Assembly: GCF_009730915.1 (NCBI RefSeq)
Contig: NC_052479.1
Span: 2,604,001 to 2,668,000 of the forward strand
Length of the DNA: 64,000 bases
Source of the DNA: Dioscorea cayenensis subsp. rotundata
Taxonomy: Eukaryota > Streptophyta > Magnoliopsida > Dioscoreales > Dioscoreaceae
Direction: 5' to 3'
Position numbers and translations under genes: made by a program. Of this stretch, positions 34,160 through 46,861 are shown piece after piece (the stretch's first letter is position 1; each line of letters opens with the position of its first letter). Under the pieces are notes generated by a model. It was not told where the DNA came from, searched no databases, and saw only the letters and a list, made by a program, of their open reading frames with translations.

Positions 34160-36847
34160 TCAAATCAATCTTCCATGAAAACAATCTAGTTCCTTAGTAC
34201 CCTTGTCAGGTGAAGAAGCCCCCTTGTCTTCTGAAGAAACCCTATTTGCAGGTGGATATTTAGGTAGCCTTATGCAATATGTCACATTACCCAAGTTACC
34301 AACATGAACATTACTGGACATGCTTATGTTGACACTGAGTGCTGGTCCCTGGCGTGTAATGTCACTAGGCTGTCTTGTTTGATATTGTTGGGTACCTAGA
34401 ATGTCTTGATGTTGACTTGACTCATTGGTAGCTGCAATACTGCCACTTGACATATTTACTAGAGCAGTAGACTCAATACTTCTTCTCCTCTGTGACGAAA
34501 ACATGATTTGGATTAAATTATTTCAAAGTTATAGTTCATCCCAATTTCATATATATATATATATATATATAAACCCTTACAAGTGCTAGTTTTTGTCTTT
34601 TTTGGCCCAAACTTGCAGTGTTACTCCTATTGCCCTGCTATCATAAAAAAACAGAACACACATGAGAGATTATGCATTGTAATTGAAACAAATTAATATC
34701 AAAAGACTTACTTTCTCATGATGCCTTTTGTTGTGGCCTTCTACATGACATATTGTACATCTAACTGTGCTTAACCCTTTTCGGGCTAATTTTTGTTTGC
34801 CTTTCCTAGAAGTTATGGAATTAGATGTTGCCTCCTTTAAGGAATTTTCAATCTCTTCAGGCTCTTTTCTTCTTGCTTTTGCTTTCCTTCCCTTTTGTCT
34901 TCTCCCAATTGGAGGTGGGATCACTCTTGTTCCATCATTAACTTCTGGCCAAAGCTCTTCATTATTGGTAGGGTTTATGTAATGCTCATATACCCGCATG
35001 TAAGTGGACACCAAATAGGAGGCATGCAGAAATTCCTCTAGCTGCTGATTGTTCCCATATATTGCACTGATTCCATGAGAGCAAGGTAATCCTGTTAATT
35101 CCCATCTTCAGCATGTGCAAGTCCCCTCAACCATGTCAATAATATAGGATTCCCCTCCAGAACCTATGATTTGTACTTTGGGCCCACCTGAAAAATCTGG
35201 TGTGTAGTATTGTGACTCTTCTTTCATCTTATCAAGTTTCTTTTGAATTTTTGGGCATATATTGCCCTTGTACTTCAACATCTGTTCTTTCTTTTTTTTC
35301 ATTCTCCTCTTCAACTTCACCTTGATCATCTCAAGCATTGTGATGATTCCCTTATCTCTTGCATCAAGTATATACCTATTAAAGCACTCACAAATGTTGT
35401 TCAAAAGGATGTCACACTTACTTGAAGTAGAGAACAATGCCCTAGTCCAGCTTGCATATGGTTTGTCTTGATGGTCAAGCCATTTTCTAGCATTTGGATT
35501 TTCTTTCTCTATTACTCCAAGCCAATAGTTAAATCTCTGTACATACATTGCCCTTGCAGCATTCCATAGAAAATCCTTTAAGGCTTTACCTCTGAATTTC
35601 TCCCCGAAATTTGTGTAGATGTGTCTAACACAATTTCTATGTTCTGCATCTGGAAACACTTCTTCAACAGCCCTTTTTAATCCCTGCAAATATAAGCCAC
35701 AAAATTAGTTGGTAGTTAGTTTCATTGGAAATTATTTTAATCATACAACATACAAACTAACCTTTTGCCGATCACTCATTATGGTGACATATTTGCTATT
35801 CCAAATCTCCAAATCATCCCTTAAAGCCTCCATAAACCAAGTCCAACTTTCTCTGTTTTCAATCAAAACCACTGCATAAGCAATTGGAAAAATACAATCG
35901 TTCAGGTCAATCCCTACTGCAGATAGCACTTGCCCATCATATAGACCTTTCAAAAAACAACCATCAAGGCCTATAAATGGCCTACAACCTGACCAGAATG
36001 CATCTTTTAAGGGCTTCAAGCAGATATAAAACCCTTTAAAAATACCTTCATCCCTCCATAATATCACTGTCGTCACTGGATTACTCTGCCTAAGCTCAGC
36101 TACATACCTAATAAGCTTTGTGTATTGCTCAGCTTCATCTCCATTGACCCACTTCATTGCCAAATTTTTGGTTCTCCAAGCTTTCATAATAGAGATTGTA
36201 AAACCATGGTCATCTTTAACTTGTTTAATTATCCCATTGTAGATCCAGATTGGATCAGCCCTAAATTTGTCAAGATATTTAACAGCAAGCCACCTTGAAG
36301 TAACATGAAAATTGGTGAAAACCTTTCCACATGTGTGATCAAAATTGGCATTCTTGATTTGCACTGATGGATTGTCTTTGCTCATGCGAGCTGCATAAAT
36401 CCTAAAAGAGCATTGTTTGTAATGGCATGCACAAATCACTCTCTTTTTATCATTTTGTGGGAACCACACCTGAAATCTATTCTTAATTCCCCAATTTCTG
36501 CATGCCTTCTTCAACTGCTCAAAATCCCTAAACAGCATTCCAACCTTTAAGCTTGGGTTGTATAGTTCCTTCTCTTCATTAAACTCCACAGCCCTAGGTT
36601 TATCATCACCATCTGATTCTGGATCTGTGAATAACTCCTCAGAATTTTCATCATCTGATTCACAATCTTTTTCAACAACTCCTTCTACAACACCCTGAGA
36701 AAAAGATGGTGTATCCCATGGTATGTCCCCTTTATTTTTTCTCTGTTCATCCATAAATTGTTGATAATCCTCATTACCAGATTGAAGATCATAATCTGTA
36801 TCACTGAACTCCTTCTCTTCAATTGAAACCCCATTAATATCTTCCAT
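34160..36847 (-). pseudogene. MURA-type MULE transposase with one premature stop
   Basis: DNA transposase of the Mutator superfamily. Exon 1, 36847-35762, starts at an ATG and encodes an acidic N-terminus, a plant MuDR-type DNA-binding region (YNPSLKVGMLFRDFEQLKKA, with C-x-C and HTC residues), and part of the DDE domain (FIGLDGCFLKG, then TIMSDRQK). A phase-0 GT-AG intron leads to exon 2 from 35683, with GLKRAVEEVFPDAEHRNCVR and ending in GTCTC. There, at about 35110-35108, a TGA interrupts; past it the frame stays open with WELTGLPCSHGI, completing a SWIM zinc finger (C-x-C...C-x-H). In related proteins an arginine codon is usual at that place, so CGA to TGA is the likely change. The frame continues to a zinc-knuckle-like CTICHVEGHNKRHH near 34730, then a GTAAGT donor at 34711. 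One or two small C-terminal exons are predicted, the last one ending at 34160. Apart from the stop, no frameshift is seen. Confidence 0.88.
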
Positions 36848-38449
36848 ATTAGCTGAACGAGTTCACATTGAAAATTATATCAGTCACTTTGCTAAATTTC
36901 TAAAACATCAAGATAATGTTGAAACTAAAAATGCAGATCATGACATTATGTGAAACCATAATTTAAAAACCTAACAATCAATCAAATACAACAAGAAAAT
37001 GTTGAAAATGTAAACTAGGACAGTGATACTTATATAAACAATCAATGTATTCATTACTAAAACAAAACAACAACAATAGATAATTAACAATCAAACAATA
37101 CTAATTATGTAAACCAGAACACTACTAATTGAAAACCAGGACAATCAAACAATACGGGATGAAAATGTAAAATAGAACATTACTAACTGAAAACCAGGGT
37201 AATCAAACAATCCTAATTAAAAATGTAAACTAGGACATTGCCAATTTTGTAGACCAGGACATTACTAAAACCAAAAATAGAAAATCAAACAACCAAACAA
37301 ACTAAATTAGAAAAACCAAAATATTATCAACATGTTATCAACATTACTAAACAGTCTATATTAATTTATAAAACATCAACTAAAATTTAAAATATGTGAA
37401 GTTTATAATCCAATGAAAATGTTACATAATGTGGATAGGAGAACCCACATTATGTTGTGGTTCATTTAAATTTTCTAAATTAACTTGTTGCTTTTATTCT
37501 CTGCTTTAATTTCTTTCTGCTAGTAAGTAACATATATTCTGGTGGGAAAAAGAAATTAATATGAGGAACAGAATGGTGATTATGAGATGATTATAATTAA
37601 ATAGTATGGTGGTGTTGGTATGTTTTAATTCTATGATGTTTTACTTGTGTATAGTATGATTTAACTGGGAAGAAGCATTGATAGTATGACATCCATGAAA
37701 CTATGAAAAGAATGTTTGTTTAACTTTTTTAGTCTCAAAGGTTGATTAAAAAGAAAGCTTTTTATAGATTCATCATTCGTTAATAATGGTGAGCTTTCAT
37801 TTTTCTTTTCATTCTACTTTGCAATTTTTTGTATTTATGGTGAGCTTGCATTGTTATACACCTTTCATTTGCCATGACTTCAGTATTTGTGGACTACTTA
37901 CTCTAACCCCTCTTCAGCTCTAACATTACTCAACAGTCCATTTATAAAACATCCATGCACTAAAGTTTAAACGAAAATGAAAATCATGATATTAGAAAAA
38001 CCAAAATATGAGTTCAAATGTTATCAACATTTAAATTCCTTCATAAAACATGAGTTCTAATCCAATTAACAGATCAAGAAAAAAAATTAACACTGGAAAA
38101 AAAAATGTAAGACTGCAATGGGAAAAACATATCACTCAATATGCTTAAATCACAATATATTACCTACAAGAGACACAATACTGGAGAGTTTACATGAGAA
38201 AAACACTTCCTCAAAGAAATCAGTACCATTTTCAGTAGAGTTTGCTTACCTGTAACAATGCTGGACACTTTCAAAAGTCAAGGTGGTGGAGATCAGCTGA
38301 AGGGAAGCAACGAGGAGATGCGGGGTGGTGGGGCAAGCTCAGTGCGGGGTGGTGGAATCCCAAGCTCAGTGCTGGGAAGGGGAAATGTGGGATTTCGGCC
38401 AAGGCTAAGGATTTGGACAAGGATGCTTAGAATGGGGAGATGACTCAGC
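36848..38449. other. MULE-1 spacer upstream of the transposase
   Basis: AT-rich, holding the presumed promoter. Between 37110 and 37280 short units with aaccag(g)acatta(c) and aatcaaacaat words recur. A GC-richer stretch, 38255-38400, borders the right inverted repeat. No other gene. Confidence 0.6.
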
Positions 38450-38703
38450 AGATGACTCAGCCTGCTGATTTGGATTATTCATATAGTGTTTTTGAGTTGG
38501 ACTGCCATGTCATCGAGTTTATAATATTATATTACACGGTGCCATCCACGTCAGCTAAAAAGTCAGAAATGGCCTCCAAACAGGACTTTTTGGCCACCGG
38601 TGCTCCCAGAGAAAACTTTTATGGCCATCTGGTTACAAAAAAAACTTATGTGGCCACAACGATATAAGTTACAAACTTTTGTGGCCACCAGTGTAATGAA
38701 GCC
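38450..38703 (-). repeat. MULE-1 right terminal inverted repeat
   Basis: Reverse complement partner of 31928-32180, ending AGTGTAATGAAGCC. The adjoining bases 38704-38713 are the second copy of the target duplication CATGTTTAGA. Confidence 0.9.
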
Positions 38704-38713
38704 CATGTTTAGA

Positions 38714-38968
38714 CAACCTTTGTCATGTACTTCATAACCCTAGAGGGATACTATGCCCCGACATTGCTCTCTTCATTGACTTCTCTTCTATTATTTTCAG
38801 TATTTTCTTATTTTACTTGTTATTGTTTACACAAACAACATTTAATCATTAAGGCTAATTTTCAGGCTTAGAGTTACTACTAGTGTTCACTTTCTTCCCT
38901 GTGGACCAACACTCTGCTTTTAGTACACTATTATTCCGTAATCGGCACTTATACTTGCGCCCTTATCA
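38714..38968 (+). mobile_element. Retrotransposon LTR copy B, right part
   Basis: Continuation of 31049-31927 beyond MULE-1, ending in cttgcgcccttatca, which corresponds to the end of copy C at about 39897 (cttgcgttagccctcatca). Confidence 0.75.
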
Positions 38969-39897
38969 TTTTATGGCAATCAATCTTCGGCATGATTGAG
39001 AAGTGGGTTTTAATCCCTAGTTTCATTCTCTTCGTGTCTTATAATTTGAATGCTTGCCCTCCATTAATAGAGGGCTAATTTCTTAGATATTTGGGCAAAG
39101 TTGAACTCTAGGGTTTTATCTTTTGACATTAGTTGTGGATCTTTGTGATTTACGTAGTTAATTGTGATTCATATATGTTATTCGAATCTAATTATGTGTT
39201 TATATTGTTTGATTATTATCGTAACGGAAGCCCTCGTTTTCATATTTGATGTGATTTTTGATGAGTAGAATACTCACCTAGCATAGACATGCCTATAATT
39301 AGAGGGGATTGTTAGTAAGCCTAGCAATGGGTACTTTCGAGAATTCTTCTCCCTCAATCCTCCCGAGTGAGTTACAAGTTATTTCCTCGCTCTTTTCAAT
39401 CATGTGGAATAGATTTGAGGAGAAATCACATTTTTATTCTGTATTCGGATTAGGGGTAATCTTTTTACAAGAAGAATTACCTATTAAAGAAATTTTTGTT
39501 AACTCATATTGAGATTTCAAAAGTGTAAAGTGATTGCGTGGTGATTGTATCATCAATGTACTGATTTGGTTACTATTCACCCTTGTAAGAGGGATTTAGT
39601 ATAATTTAAGAAATCTCTCAGTTCAAATAAGATTGCATGAATAGACAACCTTTGTCATGAACTTAACAAAACCCTAGAGGGATGTTATGCCTGAACATCG
39701 CTTCTTCCCTTGATTTCTCTACTCTTTTTTACTTCGTATTTCTTGCTTTTTGTTTTCTAGTTCTTTTGCACAACATCACAACTTCGATTAGGCTAATTTT
39801 CGGCGTTAGAGTTAGAACTCTTCTTTGTGGATCGATACCCTGTTTTCACACACACTTTACTACTTGATCGACACATACACTTGCGTTAGCCCTCATC
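38969..39897 (+). mobile_element. Retrotransposon LTR copy C, 5'-truncated
   Basis: Begins within the repeated region (atggcaatca) and runs to the same type of end as copy B. It follows copy B directly. It contains the uninterrupted counterpart of the MULE-1 insertion site. No retrotransposon coding sequence remains nearby. Confidence 0.7.
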
Positions 39898-40315
39898 ATA
39901 CACTAAAGAATGTATCATAAACAAATAAGCAGGAGACCTGAGTTTAATTGTCCTAGAGCGCGCAATATGTAAACAAAAATCATCTTCCAGCAAAGCATCT
40001 CTCATTAGTTGTTGTAAAAACATTTTCTAGCAACACATGGTTTGAAAAATATTTCCCGTAATTAAGTTAACATACATACTAAAATTATACCCAGTGACTC
40101 ACAAATTCACAAATTACTTGACCAAATATAAGTGAAAAAAAAATTCAAGATTCAAAGCAGAAAACTATGATTGATATTTTGCATGCAAACAATTGGCTAA
40201 AAAATAATACTCACCAAACAGCAAAACACCATAAAAACCAATACCCGTACTTGCATGTGCTAGGTTTTGATTTTGGGATTTTGAAACACCTTACATTTTG
40301 CAGCTCCAACTATAG
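39898..40315. other. Intergenic region
   Basis: AT-rich; nothing recognised. Bases 40313-40315 (tag) may be the target duplication of the next element. Confidence 0.5.
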
Positions 40316-41143
40316 GGGGGCCGTTTGGTATAGGAGAAAGTAACAACTTTTCCTGGAAAGTTGAGGTTGTGAAAAACTTTCATATGTTTGGTTGAAAAAA
40401 GACCATGTAAAGTAATGGTCAAATTGTAATTACTTTCCCTTTGACCAATGAAAAGGATTCACAGGGGGAGGGGGTGTGAAACGGATTACATCATGGGTAT
40501 GAAAGTAGGAGACATGTAAAATTTCAATTTCACCATTTTCTAACATTAAAATTCTTCTCTTTTGTCTTGTCTTCTTTTTAAAAACCCTAACTTTAGCAAA
40601 AAACTTCTCCACCGTCTTCTTTTTCAAAACTGTAGTGCAAGCCAATCTCAGTAAGTCATATAATTTTTTGTAATTTTTTTAATAATTTTTTTTATTGCCT
40701 TTGATATTGTTTTATTAATAATAGATTCTTATTGAAAACTCATTGAAAGAAACATGCACAATACCTTTTATTTAGGTGAGATTTATCCACAAAAAGATTG
40801 TCAAAATTCATATAGGAAGCGTGCCTCTTGGATAAAGTTCGGGTAATCATATTTCTCATATAGAAAAGCAAAAATTAAATATCTACTTTTGCCGGGTATA
40901 TAAGCAATTTTCTTAATTTTCTATATATAAACCATTGATTAATGTGAAAATTAAAACATAGTTAAAATTAAAATAATTGATATTCATTGAAGGGTAAATT
41001 GAGAATAAACATAACTTTGCATGGAAAGGTTATTCATAACAAACAAAGGAATTCATTTTGCATGTATTTCAAATGCAAGGAAAATGAATGCAAGGAAATA
41101 CTTTGCATGGAAAGTGTTTCCATACAAAGTACCGAACGGACCC
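40316..41143. mobile_element. Harbinger/Tourist-type MITE-like element
   Basis: About 828 bases. The left end reads GGCCGTTTGGTA and the right end is TACCGAACGGACC, giving 13-14 base inverted ends with about two mismatches. A 3-bp tag flanks both sides, the size expected for PIF/Harbinger. No transposase inside. The wording of the ends differs from the insertion that ends at 24698, though both contain the CCGT...TTGG pattern. Confidence 0.6.
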
Positions 41144-41678
41144 TAGATCTCAAAAATCATGGGCAAAATATCCTCATAACAGCCGAAATAAAATAAATAA
41201 TAAATTCCAGCCATTCTAATTATCGTTAACATGGAAAGTGACATAAGGTTCATTTCTTGATGTCCCATGTGAGTCCCGTGTTTGTGATCTTCGAATAAAT
41301 TAATGCCATTTCTTCCAATTACCATTTGTTTTCTTTGTTGTTTTCATTGACACCCCAGCAAACATCTTCCTTCCAAATTAATTACAAGCATCAAGACCTC
41401 CATTTTAGCCCTTTTGTCAACTATTTGCTCCGCCATGGCGGTAAACAACAATTATAATAATAACCAATGACTCATCTTAAAATAAATTAATGGCCTCAAA
41501 GAAATTTCAAACATATGGGGATCACCATGGATGAAATAAATGTATCGACTGAAATAACTTTCCGAAGATATATATATATCTATGCAAATCTTAATATATA
41601 TATATATATATATATATATTTCACACATATATTAATATTAGGATTGTAGTTAATTGGAAGTTCTAGATTTGTGTACGC
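41144..41678. other. Upstream region of the second WRKY-like gene
   Basis: AT-rich promoter region, with TA tracts at about 41568-41580 and 41595-41620. No specific element claimed. Confidence 0.5.
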
Positions 41679-41801
41679 ATGGAGAAGAAGGTGATGAATA
41701 TTGCAACTGCAACCATGAAGGAAATATCTAGAGCACTTGAGCTCATCTCTCATCTTCAAGCTTATGTATGTCCATTAATACCAGCCAAGAAAGAGATGGA
41801 G

Positions 41802-41806
41802 CAAGC
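41802..41806. repeat. Target-site duplication of the copia element
   Basis: CAAGC, repeated at 46862-46866. Five bases as expected for copia elements. Removing the element and one copy restores the WRKY frame. Confidence 0.93.
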
Positions 41807-41947
41807 TGTTAGGGAATACAGCTGTGTATACAGCTGTATATCTATATTTGTATAGCTACCTTATTTATATAACTGTGTATCTATATATACCTTGTACATT
41901 GTAGGTTTTGTGTTAATGAAAAATTGTTTAATCTTTTCAACCTAACA
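41807..41947 (+). repeat. Copia 5' LTR
   Basis: 141 bases, starts TGTTAGG and ends CCTAACA (7-base inverted ends). It is unusually short for a plant copia LTR. Confidence 0.95.
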
Positions 41948-41958
41948 TGGTATCAGAG
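41948..41958 (+). other. Copia primer-binding site
   Basis: TGGTATCAGAG directly after the 5' LTR, complementary to the 3' end of initiator-methionine tRNA as in most plant copia elements. Confidence 0.9.
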
Positions 41959-41974
41959 AGGTTTTTCTAAACCT

Positions 41975-42400
41975 AATTTTTCCGCGCCGCCGCCCTCGAT
42001 CCGCAGCGTCTTTGTCTCGATCCATGCGCCGCCCTCGGCGGCCAGCGCCGCCGCGTCGCGACCGAGCCGCGCCGCCACAGCGTGCCTACGCGCGCGCGCC
42101 TGCCCAGCGCCCGTCAGCGCCCGTCCCAGTAGCGCCTCGCCGCGCGCGACGGCCAGCGCCCTACCGCGCGCCTGCGCCTTGCGCGCCATGACCGCCTGCG
42201 CCCTGCCGCGCGCCGCCCATGGCGCCTCGCCCGCTCTACGACCGGCCGTCGGTAGCGCGCCCGTCAGCGTCGCGTCAGCGCCCAGCGCCGTCCTCGGCAG
42301 CAGCGTCCAGTAGCGCCCGCGCCGCTGCGCCGTCCTCGGTCCTCGCGCGCGCCCGTGTTGCCGTTGGCCAGCGCACCCGCCGCCCTTAGCCCGCGGTGTG
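41975..42400 (+). other. GC-rich leader of the copia element
   Basis: About 425 bases dominated by cgcgcc, gccgcc and ccagcgcc words, in sharp contrast with the AT-rich neighbourhood. Open frames on both strands are Ala/Arg/Pro-rich and probably not protein. It lies between the primer-binding site and gag. Confidence 0.7.
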
Positions 42401-42406
42401 TTTTCC

Positions 42407-45400
42407 ATGGCCTCTGCCCAGGTTTCTTATCTGCAAAAGGCGGACGTTATGCTCGATGGCAAGAATTATAAAAGCATGGTCGATCCACTACGTGTGCTTC
42501 TTAGCGGACTTAATCTTTGGGGTCATGTTGATGGTACCGTCAGCCTCCGATTTCTTCTAGTGCCGCCTCTTCTGGCTCTTCTTCGTCTCTGATTATCGGT
42601 AGCGTCCTCTTCCACGTCTCTTGACTTGCTCGAGTGGGCTGAGGATGATCTTTCGTACCATTGCTATCATCTGTCGATCCTGTGAGCTTCCTATTCAGCT
42701 TGTTTGTTTGTGATCTTTCTGACCAAAGGCGATTTGAGATCATCTGCTGCGCACTCTATCTTCCTTCCGATCGGGCGTTGCGCTACTCCTTGCCTAGAGA
42801 CTCTCACATCTACCTATCGGCGTGAGGCGTGCATCTCGGATTCTTTGCCGTGCTTTCGATGATTTATGGCGTTAGTGTGATGAGATGACACCCTCTCCTT
42901 CTCCGACTTTGTGCCAAGTGTCTTGCCATTGCTCGGGATCGTGATTATCTTCGTGCTTATGAGTTTCTCATGCGTCTTCGCCACGAGTTCGAGGCCGTTC
43001 GGGCTCGGCTACTACACGGGTTACACCTCAGATGCGCTAGTGATACTCCGGCATATGTGCTTGCGAGGGAGACTCATCTTCGGTCCTTAGATGTGGTTCC
43101 ACCACTGCTGCTCCTCACTCTGTTCTTCTTGCTCCCCAGCGGCACCCGATGCTCGATCATTGCTCCTTTGATGCCGTCTCACGGGTCTTAGCGCTCCTGT
43201 CCAGTCCCTCTATCTCGAGTCTCGGGGGACCGGTTTCTAGTGCACCTCCTCGGCGAGTCGGTTCGGTGTCATTCTTGCCATGCTCCAGCCATATTCGTCT
43301 TGAGTGTCGCAAGCTTCAGCGGGCTCGAGATGACGGCACTGGCAGTGACGCCCCATCCCCACCCTCACCTACTTAAAGTGGTCCATTTGTCTGGCGAGCG
43401 GTTTTCGACAACTTATTCGCGACTTTCCGAGTCGGATATCTCCTTCTTCGGCTCCGATTACTCACTCGAGGATACCTCAGAGCGTCTCCACTCACCCATC
43501 GATCGCCTCTGCCCCTACTGGGTATTTCTTCATCCTCTTGGTTACTTGACTGCGGAGCTTCTTTTCATATGACCTATGATGCTACCCACCTTCACTCTCT
43601 TCATCCTTTTTTTCTTCCGATCTTCGTGTCATTATTGCTAATGGCACGACACTTCTATCCTAGTCGTGGCCTCCTACACACCACTCATTTTCATATTCAT
43701 GATGTTGTCTTTGTACCCACGACTCTCCATGAACCTTATTTACGCTAGCCAACTCGCTTCTCTTGGCTATCTTGTTATTTTCTGATGAGTTTGGTTGTCG
43801 TGTGCGAGGGATCGTCTTCTGGGGGACCCTCATTGGAGCTGGCCATCGCCATAGTGGGGTGTATGTGCTCGATCATCTTCGTCTTCCATCCTCTTCTACA
43901 TTCCCAGCAGCCTCTATTTATTGTTTTTCTACTGTTCGTTTCCATCAGTGGCATCATCGGCTTGGCCATCCTAGTGGTTCTCGTCATCTTTTTCCTATTC
44001 ATCGAGGGGTTTTTTTAGGTCGTGTTTTTAGTTGATAATTCTCATTCTTGTTCGGGTTGTAAGCTTGGCAAAGCAGCTACAACTCCCGTATCCTTCGAGT
44101 GTGTCTAGGTGCGGGTCTCCGTTTGAATTAGTTCATTTGGATGTTTGGGGGTCCCGCCCTCGTTTGTTTCAAAGGTGGACATCGTTATTATGTTATTTTT
44201 GTTGATGATTTCTCTCGTTACACTTGGATTTATTTTATGCGTTCTCGTTCTGAGTTTTTAAAGGTTTATATTGATTTCTCTAATATGGTGCGTACCCAAT
44301 TTTCTGCCACCATTCATACTTTCCGTTCCGATTCAGGAGGAGAATATCTTTCTCATGAGTTTCAGTGAGGGTTCTTGCCTCCCACGAGCACTCTTCCTCG
44401 ACTCTCTTGTCCCGGTGCCCATGCTCGAGATAGCACTGCTGAAAGGAAACATCGTCATATTCTTGAAACCGCTCGGACTCTTCTCATTGCCTCCCATGTT
44501 CCCCCTCACTTTTGAGGTGAGATTTGTCTCTGCATTGCTTTACCTCATCAATCTTCAACCCTCTTCCTTTCTTGAGGGTTGTAGTCCAGGGAATGTTTTT
44601 TTCTCCGAAACCCCACCACGTTATTCTCATTTTCGTGTGTTTGGTTGTTTTGTGTTATGTCCTCCTTATGCCTCGAGAGCGGACTAAACTTTCGCTTTCG
44701 ATCTGTTCCTTGTGTCTTCCTTGGTTATAGTCCACGAGCACAAAGGCTATCGGTGTTATGATCCTGTTCACGTCGCCTCCGTATCTCGCGTGATGTCTCT
44801 TTTGTTGAGGATCGTCCTTTCTTTGTTCCTTCCCCTTCCTCTTCTTCTCACTCCTCTACTACATCGACCGATGTTCAGTTTCTCATTGTGTCCTCACCAC
44901 CTCCTCCGTCCCCCACCTCCACCTGTATCTCCTCCATCCGTTTCACTCGTTGATCTGCTGACCCTCCCGCTCCATGTTTCTATTCCCGCTCCTCCTCTTC
45001 CTGAGCAGTCACCCCCGGCGCCAACGGTTTCCTCTGATGTGTTCCCTGCGGATGATCCCCCTGCACGTCGCTATCCTCTTCGGGATCGTCATCCCCTTGA
45101 TCGCCTTAATCTTGCCTCTCAACTTCTTGACCTACCTATTTCTCCCTCCAATGGCCCTTCAGAGCCTTCTTCTTACCGAGAGGTCGCTCAAAAATACCCG
45201 AGTGGCAAGTCTGCTATGCTCTGCTGAGTTGAGGCGCTCGAGCGCACCTCTACATGGGATTTGGTTGTCCTTCCTCCCGTGTCTGCTCCCATTACCCGCA
45301 AGTGGGTCTATAAAAGTCAAGACTCGCCTCGACGGTTCGTAGAGCGGTACAAGGCTCCGCCTTGTGGCTCATGGTTTTCGGCGAGGAGCGAGGGACTAGA

Positions 45401-46577
45401 TTATGATTAGACTTTTTGCTCCCGTCGCTCATATGACTACCATTCGAGCTCTCATTGTCAGAGATGCTATTCGACGATGGTCCCTCTTTTAGATTGATGT
45501 GAAGAATGCTTTTCTTCACGGGGATATTCAGTAGGAGGTTTACATGCTTCCTCCCCCTGGTTTTTCTTCTCCTTCTGGTTTGGTTTGTCGCCTTCGGAAG
45601 GCTCTCTATGGTCTCAAACAGCTCCCTCGGGCCCTGGGTTTGAGCGCTTCGAGCCCTCATCGTGGTTGTCGCTGGTTTTCGACCTAGTCCGCATGATCCC
45701 GCTTTGTTTGTGCACTCTTCCTCTCGTGGTCGGACTTTGTTGTTACTTTATGTGGATGATATGATCATCAATGGTGATGATCCTGCTCATGTGGATTTTG
45801 TCAAGCATCACCTTCGAAAGAACATTTCCGGATGACCCGATCTTGGTCGATTGAGCTATTTTTTTGGGCATTAAGGTCACTTCTACTTCTACTGGTTTTC
45901 AGTTATCCCAATAGCATTACACATCTGATATCCTCGCACGGGCAGCTCTCTCTGACTCTTGTGTCAGAACCACTCCCTATGGAGCTACATCTTCGATCTA
46001 GCGTCTGATGAGGGGACTCCCCTTTATCTCGATCCGACACGCTATCGCCACTTGGCTGGGAGTCCGGGTCTATCTTACCCTCACTCGTCCCGGACATTGC
46101 TTATCGCCGTGCATGTTTTGAGTCGCTTTGTTAGTGCACCTACTCGCTCACTATGCCCATCTTTTTGAGGCTTTTTGCGCTATCTTCGGGCGACTCCGTC
46201 TCGAGGCCTTCTTTTTCTCTCAAGACAGCCTCGGAGCTTCGTTCTTATTCGATGCTACTTGGGCTAGTGATCCGCTCCCGATCGTCGCTCACATCGCGCT
46301 CGCTTGTTCTTGGGCTCTTCTCTCATTGCTTGGAAGTCCAAGAAGCAAACTGGTGTTTCTCGGTCTAGCACTGAAGCAGAGCTTCGCGCTATGGCTACTA
46401 CTGCTGAGGAGATTGTTTGGTTGCGTTGGCTTTTGCATGATCTTGGTGTTGTCTCACATGCTCCTACTCCTCTACATTGTGACAACACCGGTGCCATTCA
46501 GATCACTTTGAATCCTGTCAAACATTCCCTCTCCAAGCATATTGGTGTTGATGCTTTCTTCTTGCGTGATCGATGAC
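42407..46577 (+). pseudogene. Copia gag-pol remnant
   Basis: In order: a gag start (MASAQVSYLQKADVMLDGKN, then GLNLWGHVDGT) at 42407-42540; an integrase piece ([19 protein letters not shown] and [14 protein letters not shown]) at about 44175-44370; a reverse-transcriptase piece (LLLYVDDMI at about 45735-45765, the YVDD active site); and an RNase H end (KKQTGVSRSSTEAELRAMAT, then LHCDNTGAIQI and KHIGVDAFFLRDR) at 46335-46576. Integrase before RT marks it as copia. Blocks lie in all three frames with many stops. A functional polyprotein is impossible, so the copy must have moved with enzymes from another element. Confidence 0.88.
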
Positions 46578-46710
46578 AAAGAAAGGCATTCTGCTCCCCA
46601 GCTTTGTTCCTTCCGAGCGCCACCTGCGATCTGCTTTACTAAATCTCAGACACGGGCACAACATGATTTTCTCTTGTCCAAACTCTCGATGTTTGATCCC
46701 CCGTGAGTTT

Positions 46711-46720
46711 GTGGGGGGGG
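46711..46720 (+). other. Copia polypurine tract
   Basis: GTGGGGGGGG immediately before the 3' LTR. Confidence 0.85.
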
Positions 46721-46861
46721 TGTTAGGGAATACAGCTGTGTATACAGCTGTATATCTATATTTGTATAGCTACCTTATTTATATAACTGTGTATCTATAT
46801 ATACCTTGTACATTGTAGGTTTTGTGTTAATGAAAAATTGTTTAATCTTTTCAACCTAACA
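46721..46861 (+). repeat. Copia 3' LTR
   Basis: 141 bases, identical to 41807-41947; followed by the second CAAGC target copy. Confidence 0.95.

Larger units (their letters stand above)
31928..38703 (-). mobile_element. MULE-1, complete Mutator-like element
   Basis: A 6776-base element with long terminal inverted repeats (31928-32180 and 38450-38703), exact 10-bp target duplications and a MURA-type transposase gene on the minus strand. Non-coding parts hold tandem repeats and a nested fold-back MITE. It inserted into an LTR of another retrotransposon. The transposase gene carries one premature stop, otherwise the element looks recently autonomous. Confidence 0.92.
41807..46861 (+). mobile_element. 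Ty1/copia element, very recent insertion
   Basis: A 5055-base element with 141-base LTRs, 5-bp target duplication, a primer-binding site and a polypurine tract. The two LTRs read identical base for base, so the insertion is recent. The inside is remarkably decayed: gag-pol order is recognisable but cut by many stops and shifts. It lies in exon 1 of the WRKY-like gene in the same orientation. Confidence 0.93.

Noticed and set aside
41924..42408. Ala/Arg/Pro-rich open frames on both strands
   Set aside because: GC-rich leader with few stops by composition; no conserved domain and both strands open.
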